Source: Lentisphaerae bacterium GWF2_49_21 (GTDB taxonomy: Bacteria; Verrucomicrobiota; Lentisphaeria; Victivallales; GWF2-50-93). Taken from it: DNA of 64,000 nt. Below are positions 44,314 through 52,611 of this stretch, one piece after another; the stretch's first letter is position 1; every line of letters begins with the position of its first letter. Both the position numbers and the translations under genes were made by a program. The notes under the pieces were generated by a model. That model had not been told where the DNA came from. It saw nothing but the letters and a program-made list of their open reading frames with translations, and did no database searches. The stretch lies in contig MHBH01000068.1 in the NCBI GenBank assembly GCA_001804805.1, positions 1-64,000 of the forward strand, given 5' to 3'.

Positions 44314-45438
44314 ATGAATCTGACAAACAACCTGAAGGCAACCCCTCTATATGACAGGCATCTGGCCCTTGGCGCAAAAATGGTTCCGTTCGCAGGCTGG
44401 CTGATGCCTGTCCAGTATGCTGAAGGAATAATTGCAGAACACAAGCACACAAGAACGCTTGCTTCTATCTTCGATATTTTCCACATGGGTGAGTTTCGTG
44501 TAAAAGGCGAAGGCTCAGCGATTGCCCTTGATAAAATACTTGCAAGGGCGGTAGCCGACCAGAAGTCAGGAACGTGCCGTTATAATTTCCTCCTGAACGA
44601 CAAGGGGACTGTCATAGACGACCTGATCGTCTACAGGATTGCTGAAAATGAATTCTTCATCGTCGTCAATGCAGGCACGAGGGACACTGACGCCGCCAGA
44701 TTCCGAGAACTCCTTCCCAAGGGCATCTCCTTCACCGATGAATCCGACTCAACAGCAAAAATTGATCTCCAGGGACCGGAAAGCGCGGACGTACTTGTAG
44801 CTCTCGGCCTCAAAAAGGAATCTCTTCCTCTTTATTACAGGTGGATGAATACCGCAATCAGCGGAATCCCCTGCCTTCTCAGCCGCACCGGATACACAGG
44901 CGAACTTGGTTTTGAGATTTATTTCCCTGCGGACAAATCGGAATTCATGTGGAACCTCCTTCTTGCACAGAAAAACGTGAAACCGGCTGGTCTCGGGGCG
45001 CGCGACACTCTCCGCCTTGAAATGGGATATCCTCTGTACGGACATGAACTGAATCTCAATACTACTCCGGTAGAGGCGGGATTCTCAGAAATCATTCGCC
45101 TAGGAGACAATCGGGACTTTATCGGATCCGACGTATTGCGGAATTCGCAGCTGAAAAAGAGGCTCGTCGGAATCGAATTGGATGGCAGACGCGCCGCTAG
45201 GGAGGGGACGAATGTATTGATCGACGGTAACCCTGTGGGAACTGTATCATCCGGAGCCTTCTCTCCATCCCTCGAGAAATCCGTCGCCATGGCTTTTATT
45301 TCCGAAGAATTCAAGATTAGTGATGGAATGGGGCTTGAACTTGCAACCGAAAAGTTCAAAGTGTCGGGTAAAATTGCATCTCTTCCGTTCTATAAGAGTG
45401 GGACGGCCAGAATTAATATTATCCAAGACAAATTATAA
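44314..45438 (+). CDS. gcvT: Glycine cleavage system T protein (aminomethyltransferase)
   Basis: This 374-residue protein of normal family length begins with NNLKATPLYDRHLALGAKMV, PFAGWLMPVQYAEGI and FDIFHMGEF. IDLQGPESADVL, SRTGYTGELGFEIYF and LGARDTLRLEMGYPLYGHEL are characteristic folate-binding and active-site segments. It transfers the methylene group from the H-protein-bound intermediate to tetrahydrofolate, releasing ammonia. First of four consecutive gcv genes; a TTGAGGA site precedes the ATG. Confidence 0.95.
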   Translation: MNLTNNLKATPLYDRHLALGAKMVPFAGWLMPVQYAEGIIAEHKHTRTLASIFDIFHMGEFRVKGEGSAIALDKILARAVADQKSGTCRYNFLLNDKGTVIDDLIVYRIAENEFFIVVNAGTRDTDAARFRELLPKGISFTDESDSTAKIDLQGPESADVLVALGLKKESLPLYYRWMNTAISGIPCLLSRTGYTGELGFEIYFPADKSEFMWNLLLAQKNVKPAGLGARDTLRLEMGYPLYGHELNLNTTPVEAGFSEIIRLGDNRDFIGSDVLRNSQLKKRLVGIELDGRRAAREGTNVLIDGNPVGTVSSGAFSPSLEKSVAMAFISEEFKISDGMGLELATEKFKVSGKIASLPFYKSGTARINIIQDKL

Positions 45439-45471
45439 AATTATTTCTTTTAAAATTACATGGAGGCGTAG

Positions 45472-45846
45472 ATGAAAAGATACACAAAAGAACACGAATG
45501 GGTGGAGATAATAGGAAGTGAAGCAGTCATCGGTATCACAGCCCATGCCGCAAAGGAGCTTGGCGATATAACTTTTGTAGAAATCCGCCCGGAAGGAACA
45601 GCCGTGATATCCGGCGATGCGATAGGGACAGTTGAGTCCGTTAAGGCCGCATCCGATGTATATTCCCCTATTAGTGGCACAATATTGGCAGCCAACTCTG
45701 AGCTTGAGGAGGAACCTGGAATTATTAATAACTCTCCTGAGGAAAATGGATGGATCTGCAGACTGAAGAACATTGACATTGAAGGTTTTCAGAAGCTCAT
45801 GAACCGAGATGAGTATAATAACTACATAAAAGAACCCTTGAAGTAA
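45472..45846 (+). CDS. gcvH: Glycine cleavage system H protein
   Basis: This 124-residue lipoyl-carrier protein starts MKRYTKEHEWVEIIGSEAVI. The lipoylation motif GTVESVKAASDVYSPISG places the modified Lys at residue 58. NPEENGWICRLK-type sequence (SPEENGWICRLKNI) follows, as in all H proteins. It shuttles the aminomethyl group between P and T proteins. TGGAGG lies 5 bases before the ATG. It lies between gcvT and gcvPA. Confidence 0.96.
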   Translation: MKRYTKEHEWVEIIGSEAVIGITAHAAKELGDITFVEIRPEGTAVISGDAIGTVESVKAASDVYSPISGTILAANSELEEEPGIINNSPEENGWICRLKNIDIEGFQKLMNRDEYNNYIKEPLK

Positions 45847-45852
45847 AAACCA

Positions 45853-47198
45853 ATGCCTTACATTCCGAATACTGATGCCGACAGGAAGGAAATGCTCGAA
45901 GCCGCAGACTGCAAAAGCATTGCCGAACTGTGGCAGAAAGCTCATATAAGGACAGCTCCCCCGGCACTTGAGAACATGCCAGCAGGAATGTCTGAATACG
46001 AAGTCACACGCCATCTCAGCTCACTGGCCTCGCAGAATGCAATACATCTCGTGAACTTTGTAGGTAGCGGATATTACGACCATCTCATTCCCGCCGCAGT
46101 CGGTACAATGGTCGGACGCTCGGAATTCTATACCGCATATACTCCGTATCAGCCCGAAGCCTCGCAGGGAACCCTTCAGGCAATATATGAATACCAGTCC
46201 GCCATATGCCGTCTGACTTCCTTGCCGATGTCGAACGCCTCCCTTTACGACGGTGGAACTGCGTTGTTCGAAGCAATCATGATGGCTGTCAGGATCACAA
46301 ACCGCCGTCAGGCCGTTATATCCGGAGCCGTATCCCCTATTTTCCGTGAAATGATCAGATGCTACAGCAGCAACCTGGATATTGAACTTATCGTCGTACC
46401 TGTCAACGATTCAAAGACCGATTCCTCGCAGAGCGCACTTGTTGACGCTGTCACTGACAAGACAGCCTGCGTAATCGTCCAATACCCGAACGTGTTCGGC
46501 ACTGTTGAAGAATGGACTGAAACAGTTGAAAGATACATGCGAAAAAAGCCATCGCCGTTTGTTCCGCCTATCCGATCGCACTTGCAATGCTGAAAACTCC
46601 AGGGGAAATGGGATTTGATATTGTAACAGGAGAAGGACAGAGTCTTGGAATTCCTCTCAGCTTCGGCGGTCCATACCTCGGATTCATGGCCGTCAAGGAA
46701 AAACTTGTCCGCAAGATGCCCGGAAGAATTGTCGGCAGGACAGTCGATCTCGACGGCAAACCCGGATTCGTCCTTACCCTCCAGGCCCGCGAACAGCATA
46801 TCCGCCGTGAGCACGCGATGTCCAACATCTGCTCTAATGAAAGTCTTTGCACGCTGACTGCCCTCGCCTATCTCACATGCATCGGAAAGGAAGGCCTTCT
46901 CCAGGTTGGAAACCTCTGCGCGGCAAAAGCGAATTTCGCAAGGGATATTCTCCTACAGATAAAAGGAATTGAGCCCGTCGGAGAAAAGGCATTCTTCAAC
47001 GAATTCGTGATAAAGCTTCCAGGAGATTCCTCTGAAATCGTCGGAAAGATGATCGACAAGGGTTTTGCCGCAGGATTCCCGCTTGGGAGATATTACAGCG
47101 ACAGGAAGAACCAGCTGCTTGTGGCCGTCACTGAAAAAAGGACCCGCGAGGAGATCAAGGCGTTTGCAAACGCAATGGAGGCAGTGCTGTGGAGCTGA
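45853..47198 (+). CDS. gcvPA: Glycine dehydrogenase (decarboxylating) subunit 1, interrupted by a -1 frameshift
   Basis: The first frame (45853-46593) begins MPYIPNTDADRKEMLEAADC and carries FVGSGYYDHLIPAAV, FYTAYTPYQPEASQGTLQ and LYDGGTALFEAIMMAVR. The family continuation VCSAYPIALAMLKTPGEMGF, GEGQSLGIPLSFGGPYLGFM and TLQAREQHIRREHA lies in the -1 frame to 47198. The join is exactly at A AAA AAG (46542-46548); shifting back one base there gives YMRKKAIAVCSAYP and a 448-residue product, the normal family length. Without a shift, translation ends 15 codons later. Whether this is programmed frameshifting, a disabling deletion or a homopolymer sequencing error cannot be told. It forms the PLP-dependent P protein with GcvPB. 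Confidence 0.85.
46542..46548 (+). other. -1 slippery heptamer A AAA AAG in gcvPA
   Basis: The 0-frame codons are CGA AAA AAG CCA, so the heptamer is in the X XXY YYZ phase used by E. coli dnaX. A tandem -1 slip gives CG AAA AAA GCC and restores the gcvPA frame. I see no strong Shine-Dalgarno-like stimulator 10-14 bases upstream and no obvious strong stem 5-9 bases downstream. Confidence 0.6.
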
Positions 47199-48646
47199 TC
47201 TATTCAAAAGGCAAATCTGGAAGACACGGTTCATCGCTGCCAAAGCTTGATGTTCCAGATGCAAATTCCATTCCGGACTCTCTCAAGAGGAAAAAAGCCG
47301 CACAGATGCCGGAAGTTTCCGAGCTCGAGGCCGTTAGGCATTTCACGCTTCTAAGCAGAAAGAACATGGGCGTCGATTCGACTTTCTATCCTCTCGGCTC
47401 ATGCACGATGAAATATAATCCGAAGGTTAATGAGAAAATCGCCGCGATGCCTGGTTTCGCGGATCTCCATCCCCTCCTTCCCCAACTCAGACGCGGTGGG
47501 GCCCTCACACAGGGCGCACTTGCAGCAACACACGAAACCGAACGCATGTTGAGCGAACTTCTCGGTTTCTCACAGACCACTATGCAACCACTCGCCGGCG
47601 CACATGACGAACTTACTGGAGTTATGCTCATCGCCGCATACCACAAGGCCCATGGCGACAAGAAAAGAAAAATCATGCTCATACCCGATGCCGCCCACGG
47701 AACAAATCCGGCAAGCGCGGCAATGGCGGGATTCGATACAGTTACAATTCCCTCTGATCCTCACGGAAATGTTGATCTTGACGCCCTCAAGAAGGCGCTG
47801 AATGAAAATGTCGCCGGAATAATGCTCACATGCCCGAACACTCTTGGAATGTTCGACAAGAACGTCAAGGAAATCTGCGATCTCGTCCATAAGGCAGGAG
47901 CTCTGGCATACTGCGACGGCGCCAATTTCAACGCGATCATCGGCAGGCTCCGTCCTGGCGACATAGGATTCGACGTGATGCACGTCAACCTCCACAAGAC
48001 TTTCTCCACACCGCACGGTGCAGGCGGCCCCGGTTCGGGCCCTGTCGGAGTCTGCGAGAAGCTTGTTCCTTATCTGCCTGTCTCATGCGTCGTAAAGCGC
48101 AGCGACGGAACCTATGCTCTTGAATACCATCACAAGGAAAGCATCGGATACATTGCACCGTTCTATGGAAACTTCGGAATAATCCTGAGAGCTTATGCGT
48201 ATCTTCTGGTCCTCGGCAGAGAGGGTATTGTAAAAGTCAGCGAAAACGCAGTCCTCAATGCTAACTATATACGTGTCAAGCTTCTTCCGTACTATGATCA
48301 GCAGTATCCCGGATACTGCATGCATGAATGCGTATTCTCCGCCACGCGCCAGACCGAAAAAGGCGTGCACGCCCTGAACATCGCCAAGGCCCTGATCGAC
48401 CGCGGAATACATCCTCCGACAATCTATTTCCCGCTCATCGTCAAGGAATCCATCATGATCGAGCCGACGGAAACCGAGTCGAAGGAAGACATCGACAAGT
48501 TTATCCAGGTGATGATCGACATTGCGAAACTCGCAGATTCAAATCCTGAGGAAGTTCAGAAATGCCCGATGACGACTCCTGTCAAACGCCTAGACGAAAC
48601 ACAGGCCGCCCGAAAACTGGATTTGTCTCTTAAAGAATATGAATAA
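47189..48646 (+). CDS. gcvPB: Glycine dehydrogenase (decarboxylating) subunit 2
   Basis: This 485-residue protein contains FYPLGSCTMKYNPKVNEKIA, MQPLAGAHDELTGVMLIAAY, PDAAHGTNPASAAMAG and HVNLHKTFSTPHGAGGPGSG. The PLP-binding Lys is about residue 270. It starts at GTG 47189, overlapping the end of gcvPA by 10 bases, which implies coupled translation. It carries the PLP site of the two-subunit P protein. No lipoamide dehydrogenase (L protein) gene is in the window. Confidence 0.95.
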   Translation: MELIYSKGKSGRHGSSLPKLDVPDANSIPDSLKRKKAAQMPEVSELEAVRHFTLLSRKNMGVDSTFYPLGSCTMKYNPKVNEKIAAMPGFADLHPLLPQLRRGGALTQGALAATHETERMLSELLGFSQTTMQPLAGAHDELTGVMLIAAYHKAHGDKKRKIMLIPDAAHGTNPASAAMAGFDTVTIPSDPHGNVDLDALKKALNENVAGIMLTCPNTLGMFDKNVKEICDLVHKAGALAYCDGANFNAIIGRLRPGDIGFDVMHVNLHKTFSTPHGAGGPGSGPVGVCEKLVPYLPVSCVVKRSDGTYALEYHHKESIGYIAPFYGNFGIILRAYAYLLVLGREGIVKVSENAVLNANYIRVKLLPYYDQQYPGYCMHECVFSATRQTEKGVHALNIAKALIDRGIHPPTIYFPLIVKESIMIEPTETESKEDIDKFIQVMIDIAKLADSNPEEVQKCPMTTPVKRLDETQAARKLDLSLKEYE

Positions 48647-49031
48647 CTAGAGTTCCCCTTGAATATTAGGATAAGAAACGGCGTTGCTTCATGTGATTTT
48701 CATGAACATGGAAAATAATTGGATATACGCAAATTTACCTCTTGCCGCAGACATCGTGAGATTTGAAGAGTAATGTAGTGCCGCGCTTGCCGCATTTGAG
48801 CAAATAACAGAATGAATTTTCTTTTCCGGAGAACTTGCCGGTGCTAACATCATTCGCGTAGGATGTAACGTCAGTGCAGGAAACCATATAGATAACGGAC
48901 GTAAAATTGGGATCTTGTCATATTAAGGTGAGGGGACGCTGTTGCGCAGGAGCGGGCAACAGTAAGATCAGTTTGAGCAAGCTCCGGGAAAGTGTCCAGA
49001 TGTTATTTACAAGGGAATGATGTATTATTTC
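48647..49031. other. Intergenic region with a possible small minus-strand ORF
   Basis: About 385 bases between gcvPB and the ald promoter. No glycine riboswitch core was recognised. On the minus strand 48887-48735 is an open frame of 50 residues beginning MVSCTDVTSYANDVSTGKFS, with cysteines in YLLKCGKRGTTLLFKSHDVC. It has no clear ribosome site and no recognised family, and may be a gene remnant. Confidence 0.35.
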
Positions 49032-49084
49032 TTGAAATATACGAAAATCGTAATAAAATATGAATAATAATACGAAAATCGTAT
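49032..49084 (+). promoter_or_regulatory. ald-lrp promoter with two Lrp/AsnC-type operators
   Basis: TTGAAA (49032-49037), 16 bases, TAAAAT (49054-49059). ATACGAAAATCGTAA (49039-49053) fills the spacer exactly, and ATACGAAAATCGTAT (49070-49084) repeats it 31 bases on, about three helical turns. Each is an inverted repeat ATACGA-n3-TCGTAT. A regulator on one DNA face, such as the Lrp-type protein encoded by the second gene of the operon, is the obvious binder. Confidence 0.7.
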
Positions 49085-49113
49085 TGTTATTCATTCTTAT
49101 AAGGAGCTTGTTT

Positions 49114-50214
49114 ATGAAAGTGGGATTGGCAAAGGAGATAAAAAAAGAAGAATACAGAGTAGGGCTTACGCCCCTAAGTGCAAGAGAATATGTTGATCAC
49201 GGGCATTCCGTATTGATTGAAGCAGGAGCAGGTTTGGGGTCAGGATTTACAGATGAAGAATATAAGGCGCAGGGATGTCAGATATTTGTCGACAAGAAGA
49301 AGCTTTTTGATAAAGCAGACATGATTGTAAAGGTGAAAGAGCCTCTTGAATGCGAATACGATCTCTTTCATGAGGATCAGGTTCTTTACACATATCTGCA
49401 TCTTGCCGCGGACTTGAAGCAGACAAGGGCTTTGCTCGAAAGGAAAGTCAAGGCTGTCGCATATGAAACTGTGATGGAGAAAGACGGCTCCCTCCCTCTC
49501 CTCATCCCGATGTCCCAGATCGCAGGGCGGCTAGCTGTTCAGGAAGGGGCAAAATACCTTGAGAAAAGCTACGGCGGAAGAGGAATACTTCTGGGCGGCG
49601 TACCAGGCATCAAGAAAGGCAATGTCCTGATTATAGGTGGAGGAATATCCGGTACCAATGCCTGCAAGATTGCCATAGGCATGGGTGCGGATGTCACAAT
49701 CATGGATATTTCTGCAAAAAGGCTTTCGGAAATTGACGATATTTTTGGAAATTCAATAAAGACAATGTATTCTAATTCGTATAACATTGATGAGATGATC
49801 AGAGTAGCGGATCTGGTGATAGGCGCAGTGCTGATTCCGGGGGCTGTTGCACCAAAGGTCATCAGGGGCGACGATCTGAAGAAGATGAAGAAGGGGTCGG
49901 TGATTGTTGATATTGCGGTTGACCAGGGAGGATGCACGGAGACTACCAGACCTACGGATCATGCCAACCCCACATATATAATAGATGGAGTTGTCCACTA
50001 CTGCGTGGCGAACATGCCCGGAGCTGTCAGCCTGAGCTCGACATACGCCCTGACGAGCGTGACCAACAGATACGGTCTTATGATTGCCGACATGGGACTT
50101 GAAAAGGCCGCCGAGATTTCAGGAGCCATCCTTAAAGGCATCAACTGTTACAAGGGAAAGCTTACAAACAAGCCTGTTGCAGAGGCGCATGGATTAAATT
50201 ATGAAAGATACTAG
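49114..50214 (+). CDS. ald: Alanine dehydrogenase
   Basis: This 366-residue protein of normal length starts MKVGLAKEIKKEEYRVGLTP after AAGGAG (49101-49106); an ATG at 49060 lies in the operator region and is unlikely. DMIVKVKEPLECEY and LYTYLHLAADLKQT hold the substrate-binding Lys and catalytic His. NVLIIGGGISGTNACKIAIG is the NAD-binding motif; VIVDIAVDQGGC and PTYIIDGVVHYCVANMPGAV follow. It interconverts alanine with pyruvate and ammonia using NAD. It overlaps the Lrp gene by 14 bases, so enzyme and regulator are cotranscribed and probably respond to an amino acid. Confidence 0.95.
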   Translation: MKVGLAKEIKKEEYRVGLTPLSAREYVDHGHSVLIEAGAGLGSGFTDEEYKAQGCQIFVDKKKLFDKADMIVKVKEPLECEYDLFHEDQVLYTYLHLAADLKQTRALLERKVKAVAYETVMEKDGSLPLLIPMSQIAGRLAVQEGAKYLEKSYGGRGILLGGVPGIKKGNVLIIGGGISGTNACKIAIGMGADVTIMDISAKRLSEIDDIFGNSIKTMYSNSYNIDEMIRVADLVIGAVLIPGAVAPKVIRGDDLKKMKKGSVIVDIAVDQGGCTETTRPTDHANPTYIIDGVVHYCVANMPGAVSLSSTYALTSVTNRYGLMIADMGLEKAAEISGAILKGINCYKGKLTNKPVAEAHGLNYERY

Positions 50215-50668
50215 GGATAATTTTGATGCCACGGACAGGAAGATCATTACCTTGCTCCGCGATGATGGTAGGATTACCAACAATGAGATTGCCAGGATTC
50301 TTGGAGTTTCCGAAGGCACTGTCCGCAACCGTATTAGAAAGCTCACAGATGATGGCTCCATAAAGATAACCGGACTAGTAAATCCCGACTTCCTTCCTGA
50401 AAAAAACCTGGTTCTCGTTGAGGTGAAAGTAGCTGTCAGCAAGGATCTGAAATGCATCGCGGAGAAGATATCCATTCTTCCAGGTGTAATTTCCGTATAT
50501 GTCATCACTGGTAGGATGGATGTCATGGTAGAAGCCTTTGTCGAGTCGAAGTTCGGACTCATAGAATTCGTAGGGAAGCACCTTGCCTCAGTAGGCGGCA
50601 TAGTCTCGACCGAGACCCATGTGATAATGAAGCACTACAAAAAATGGATTAGTCTGAATATTCCTTGA
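50201..50668 (+). CDS. Lrp/AsnC-family transcriptional regulator
   Basis: This 155-residue protein has an N-terminal helix-turn-helix (LRDDGRITNNEIARILGVSE, GTVRNRIRKLTDDGSIK). A C-terminal RAM/AsnC ligand-binding beta-alpha-beta domain follows (VLVEVKVAVSKDLKCIAEKI, PGVISVYVITGRMDVMVEAF). Overlap with ald and the paired operators before that gene argue for local control in response to alanine or a related amino acid, with autoregulation. Global Lrp function is not implied. Confidence 0.9.
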   Translation: MKDTRDNFDATDRKIITLLRDDGRITNNEIARILGVSEGTVRNRIRKLTDDGSIKITGLVNPDFLPEKNLVLVEVKVAVSKDLKCIAEKISILPGVISVYVITGRMDVMVEAFVESKFGLIEFVGKHLASVGGIVSTETHVIMKHYKKWISLNIP

Positions 50669-50679
50669 ACCATCAACTC

Positions 50680-50922
50680 TCAGAATTCGGGATGTTTTTC
50701 TTGTAATGCCAAGTGGCATTCGTTTTGACTCTGACATGTACAGGCATCTGATTCTACTCTTTCTTGTTCGTTGCTGGCGCAGACACCTTTGTTCCAGCGC
50801 AGTCCTGCTTGCGCACGCCTTTTCAAAACTCGCATGCTGTCCGCCCGGATAATGTCTCCCCCCTGAAAGTCATATACACATTCCACTTTCCTCTCTTTCT
50901 GATCCAGGAGACACCCCGTCAT
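50680..50922 (-). CDS. Small protein of unknown function (doubtful)
   Basis: An 80-residue frame begins MTGCLLDQKERKVECVYDFQ and ends CHLALQEKHPEF, with five cysteines. It overlaps the stop of the upstream HNH-like gene by 4 bases (ATGA), which is the main argument for translation. No family is recognised and the composition is not clearly protein-like, so it may be a chance frame. Confidence 0.3.
   Translation of the reverse strand: MTGCLLDQKERKVECVYDFQGGDIIRADSMRVLKRRAQAGLRWNKGVCASNEQERVESDACTCQSQNECHLALQEKHPEF
50705..50720 (+). terminator. Hairpin between convergent genes
   Basis: AATGCCA-AG-TGGCATT is a perfect 7-base stem, followed by CGTTTTG. It lies 36 bases after the Lrp gene and inside the end of the small minus-strand ORF. 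Short T tract, so termination strength is doubtful. Confidence 0.45.
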
Positions 50923-51446
50923 CCACTTGCGTTGCTACTGGGCGTTTTCGAGTGCCAGATGCGTATCTCGCTATGGTCCACAACCCGAAGGTTTTTCTTC
51001 CTGAAATCGAGGGAATCTCGGTTCAGATACGCAACAAGCAGTTTCCCGTCGCAGTCTGATATGAACCTGGAGAGCATGACGGACTTTCCTTTTATCCTGG
51101 CTTTTACACCTCTTCCGCCCAGACTCCATATGTGCCGGCCTACCTTAAGAGCATCGTCGGTATCTATCAGAGCTTCGGCTACAGTCCTGTTGGAGCTGTT
51201 CCTAAGACGGATACTGGACACAGCGCCTTCAATCTCTGTGCTATTTGGGCTAAGATGGGTATCCAGAGGAAGTATCTTCTTCTCCGCATAACGCTTGTAG
51301 TGTAGGATGCACATATTCCTTACACGCACCGGATTTGCGCAGTATTTCACCCGGCATAGGCCTCCGCTCCGGAACACCGAGTGGAACCGTTTCTTCAATC
51401 CGGTCTTCTCCACATAGGGGAGCAGATGTATCCTTTCAAGTTCCAT
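50919..51446 (-). CDS. HNH-endonuclease-like protein with N-terminal zinc motif, first catalytic His missing
   Basis: This is a 175-residue protein. CRVKYCANPVRVRNMCILHY (C-x4-C-x9-C-x2-H) is the small zinc motif often fused to phage or mobile HNH proteins. The C-terminal part, ALIDTDDALKVGRHIWSLGG then LVAYLNRDSLDFRKKNLRVV, follows the HNH pattern (V-D-H-I-N-x3-L-D-N-R-x2-N-L-R). The key D-H is replaced by A-Y, so nuclease activity is doubtful and a DNA-binding role is more likely. Such genes often come from phages or homing elements. Convergent with the ald-lrp operon. Confidence 0.65.
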   Translation of the reverse strand: MELERIHLLPYVEKTGLKKRFHSVFRSGGLCRVKYCANPVRVRNMCILHYKRYAEKKILPLDTHLSPNSTEIEGAVSSIRLRNSSNRTVAEALIDTDDALKVGRHIWSLGGRGVKARIKGKSVMLSRFISDCDGKLLVAYLNRDSLDFRKKNLRVVDHSEIRIWHSKTPSSNASG

Positions 51447-51777
51447 CCTTCTCCTGTAGGCGTCATCGAAGCTGCTGAAGAAGCGTAATTACGCAAGGGA
51501 AAGGATATGAAGGACCGACAACTTTTAATTCATGATTAACCACATGCAAAATTACGTTTACTGGCCCGAAAACGGAAAGAATACGGTGGCAGGATAGCGA
51601 AAAAAACGGATGTTTTCCGCGACAGCTTCCTTTTTCATGCTGAAAAAGAGTCCGTTTCCATTACGAAAGTCGGAGCTTTCTTATCATTTCCTGCCCGCAA
51701 AACAGAAGAAAATCATAGCTGGATTGAGAATAAAATCTGTCAATGCTATAATAAACAATGACAATGGAGACAATGGA
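51447..51777. other. Leader of the fic gene with structured repeat
   Basis: This 331-base stretch holds a structured block at about 51592-51700. An outer ACGGA/TCCGT pair encloses CTTTTTC-atgct-GAAAAAG. An imperfect palindrome GAAAGTCGGAGCTTTC follows. A related block follows the fic gene (52775-52856). An open frame upstream of 51778 in the fic frame (from 51610) passes through these hairpins and is probably not translated. Confidence 0.5.
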
Positions 51778-52611
51778 ATGAAAACATTTTTCGACGGACT
51801 GGATGAAGATATCAGGCTCAAGCTGAAGGATCAGCTCAGGGACTTTTGGACACATAATTCAACGGCAATTGAAGGCAACAGTCTTACTCTTGACGAAACA
51901 GCATTTGTTCTCAGGGAAGACCTTGCAATTGGCGGAAAACTCCTCAGGGATCATCAGGAAGTCACCGGGCATGCCAGGGCAATTGAGATGATTTATGGCA
52001 TGCTCGACAAGGGCAAGATATCGGAAAAGGATCTTTTCAAGCTTCATAAGGCCGTCCAGATACAAGGCATGTACGACATATATAATCCTGTCGGAGCTTG
52101 GAAGAAAGAGGAAAACGGAACGTATGTCGTTGACGAAAAAGGAAAGCGGATCTTCAAATATTTCGCAGCTCCTGACGAAGTTCCGTACCTTATGGACAGG
52201 TGGATTTCAAAATTCAATGAGCTTTACGGCAAGGCAAAATCAGAGTCAGAAGCTTTGAATTCTTATGATTTTCTGCATGTAAGCTTTACGAGAATCCACC
52301 CTTTTTATGACGGAAACGGCAGAATCGCACGCCTTGTTTCGAATCTTCCTGTCCTGAAAGCGGGACTTCCTCCCATAATCATATCAAAGGAAAAGCGCTG
52401 TGAATATATAGAAACACTGAGTTTTTATGATCTTGCCGCAGGTATTCCTTCAAGGAAAAATCCGGAATTACTGCCTTCGCATCCCAAATTAGACGAGTTC
52501 ACATCTCTTGTTTTTGCAGAATGGAAAAACTCCATTGACCTGGTGGAAAATGCCAGAATGGAACAAAATAAGAGAAGAAATACTCGGAAACCTGTCACTG
52601 CTTCTGGCTAA
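51778..52611 (+). CDS. Fic-domain protein (class II AMP-transferase)
   Basis: This 277-residue protein has the core motif HPFYDGNGRIARL (HPFx-D-GNGR-x-x-R) near residues 178-190. This is the fully conserved signature for moving AMP or another phosphate-linked group onto hydroxyl side chains. WTHNSTAIEGNSLTLDET near residue 30 matches the N-terminal inhibitory helix motif (S/T)xxxE(G/N), so it is class II and self-inhibited. GGAG lies about 8 bases before ATG 51778. No separate antitoxin gene adjoins it, consistent with the built-in inhibitory helix. It is flanked by two related structured repeats, suggesting that it arrived as a unit. Confidence 0.88.
   Translation: MKTFFDGLDEDIRLKLKDQLRDFWTHNSTAIEGNSLTLDETAFVLREDLAIGGKLLRDHQEVTGHARAIEMIYGMLDKGKISEKDLFKLHKAVQIQGMYDIYNPVGAWKKEENGTYVVDEKGKRIFKYFAAPDEVPYLMDRWISKFNELYGKAKSESEALNSYDFLHVSFTRIHPFYDGNGRIARLVSNLPVLKAGLPPIIISKEKRCEYIETLSFYDLAAGIPSRKNPELLPSHPKLDEFTSLVFAEWKNSIDLVENARMEQNKRRNTRKPVTASG

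Noticed and set aside
48647-49031. Glycine or alanine riboswitch before ald
   Set aside because: No recognisable aptamer core; regulation is better explained by the two ATACGA-n3-TCGTA operators.
49060-49113. Upstream ATG for alanine dehydrogenase
   Set aside because: It lies at the -10/operator region; the perfect AAGGAG and the conserved MKVGLAKE start favour 49114.
50764-51291. Plus-strand protein of 175 residues
   Set aside because: It is the antisense shadow of the HNH-like gene on the minus strand and has no ribosome site or recognisable motif.
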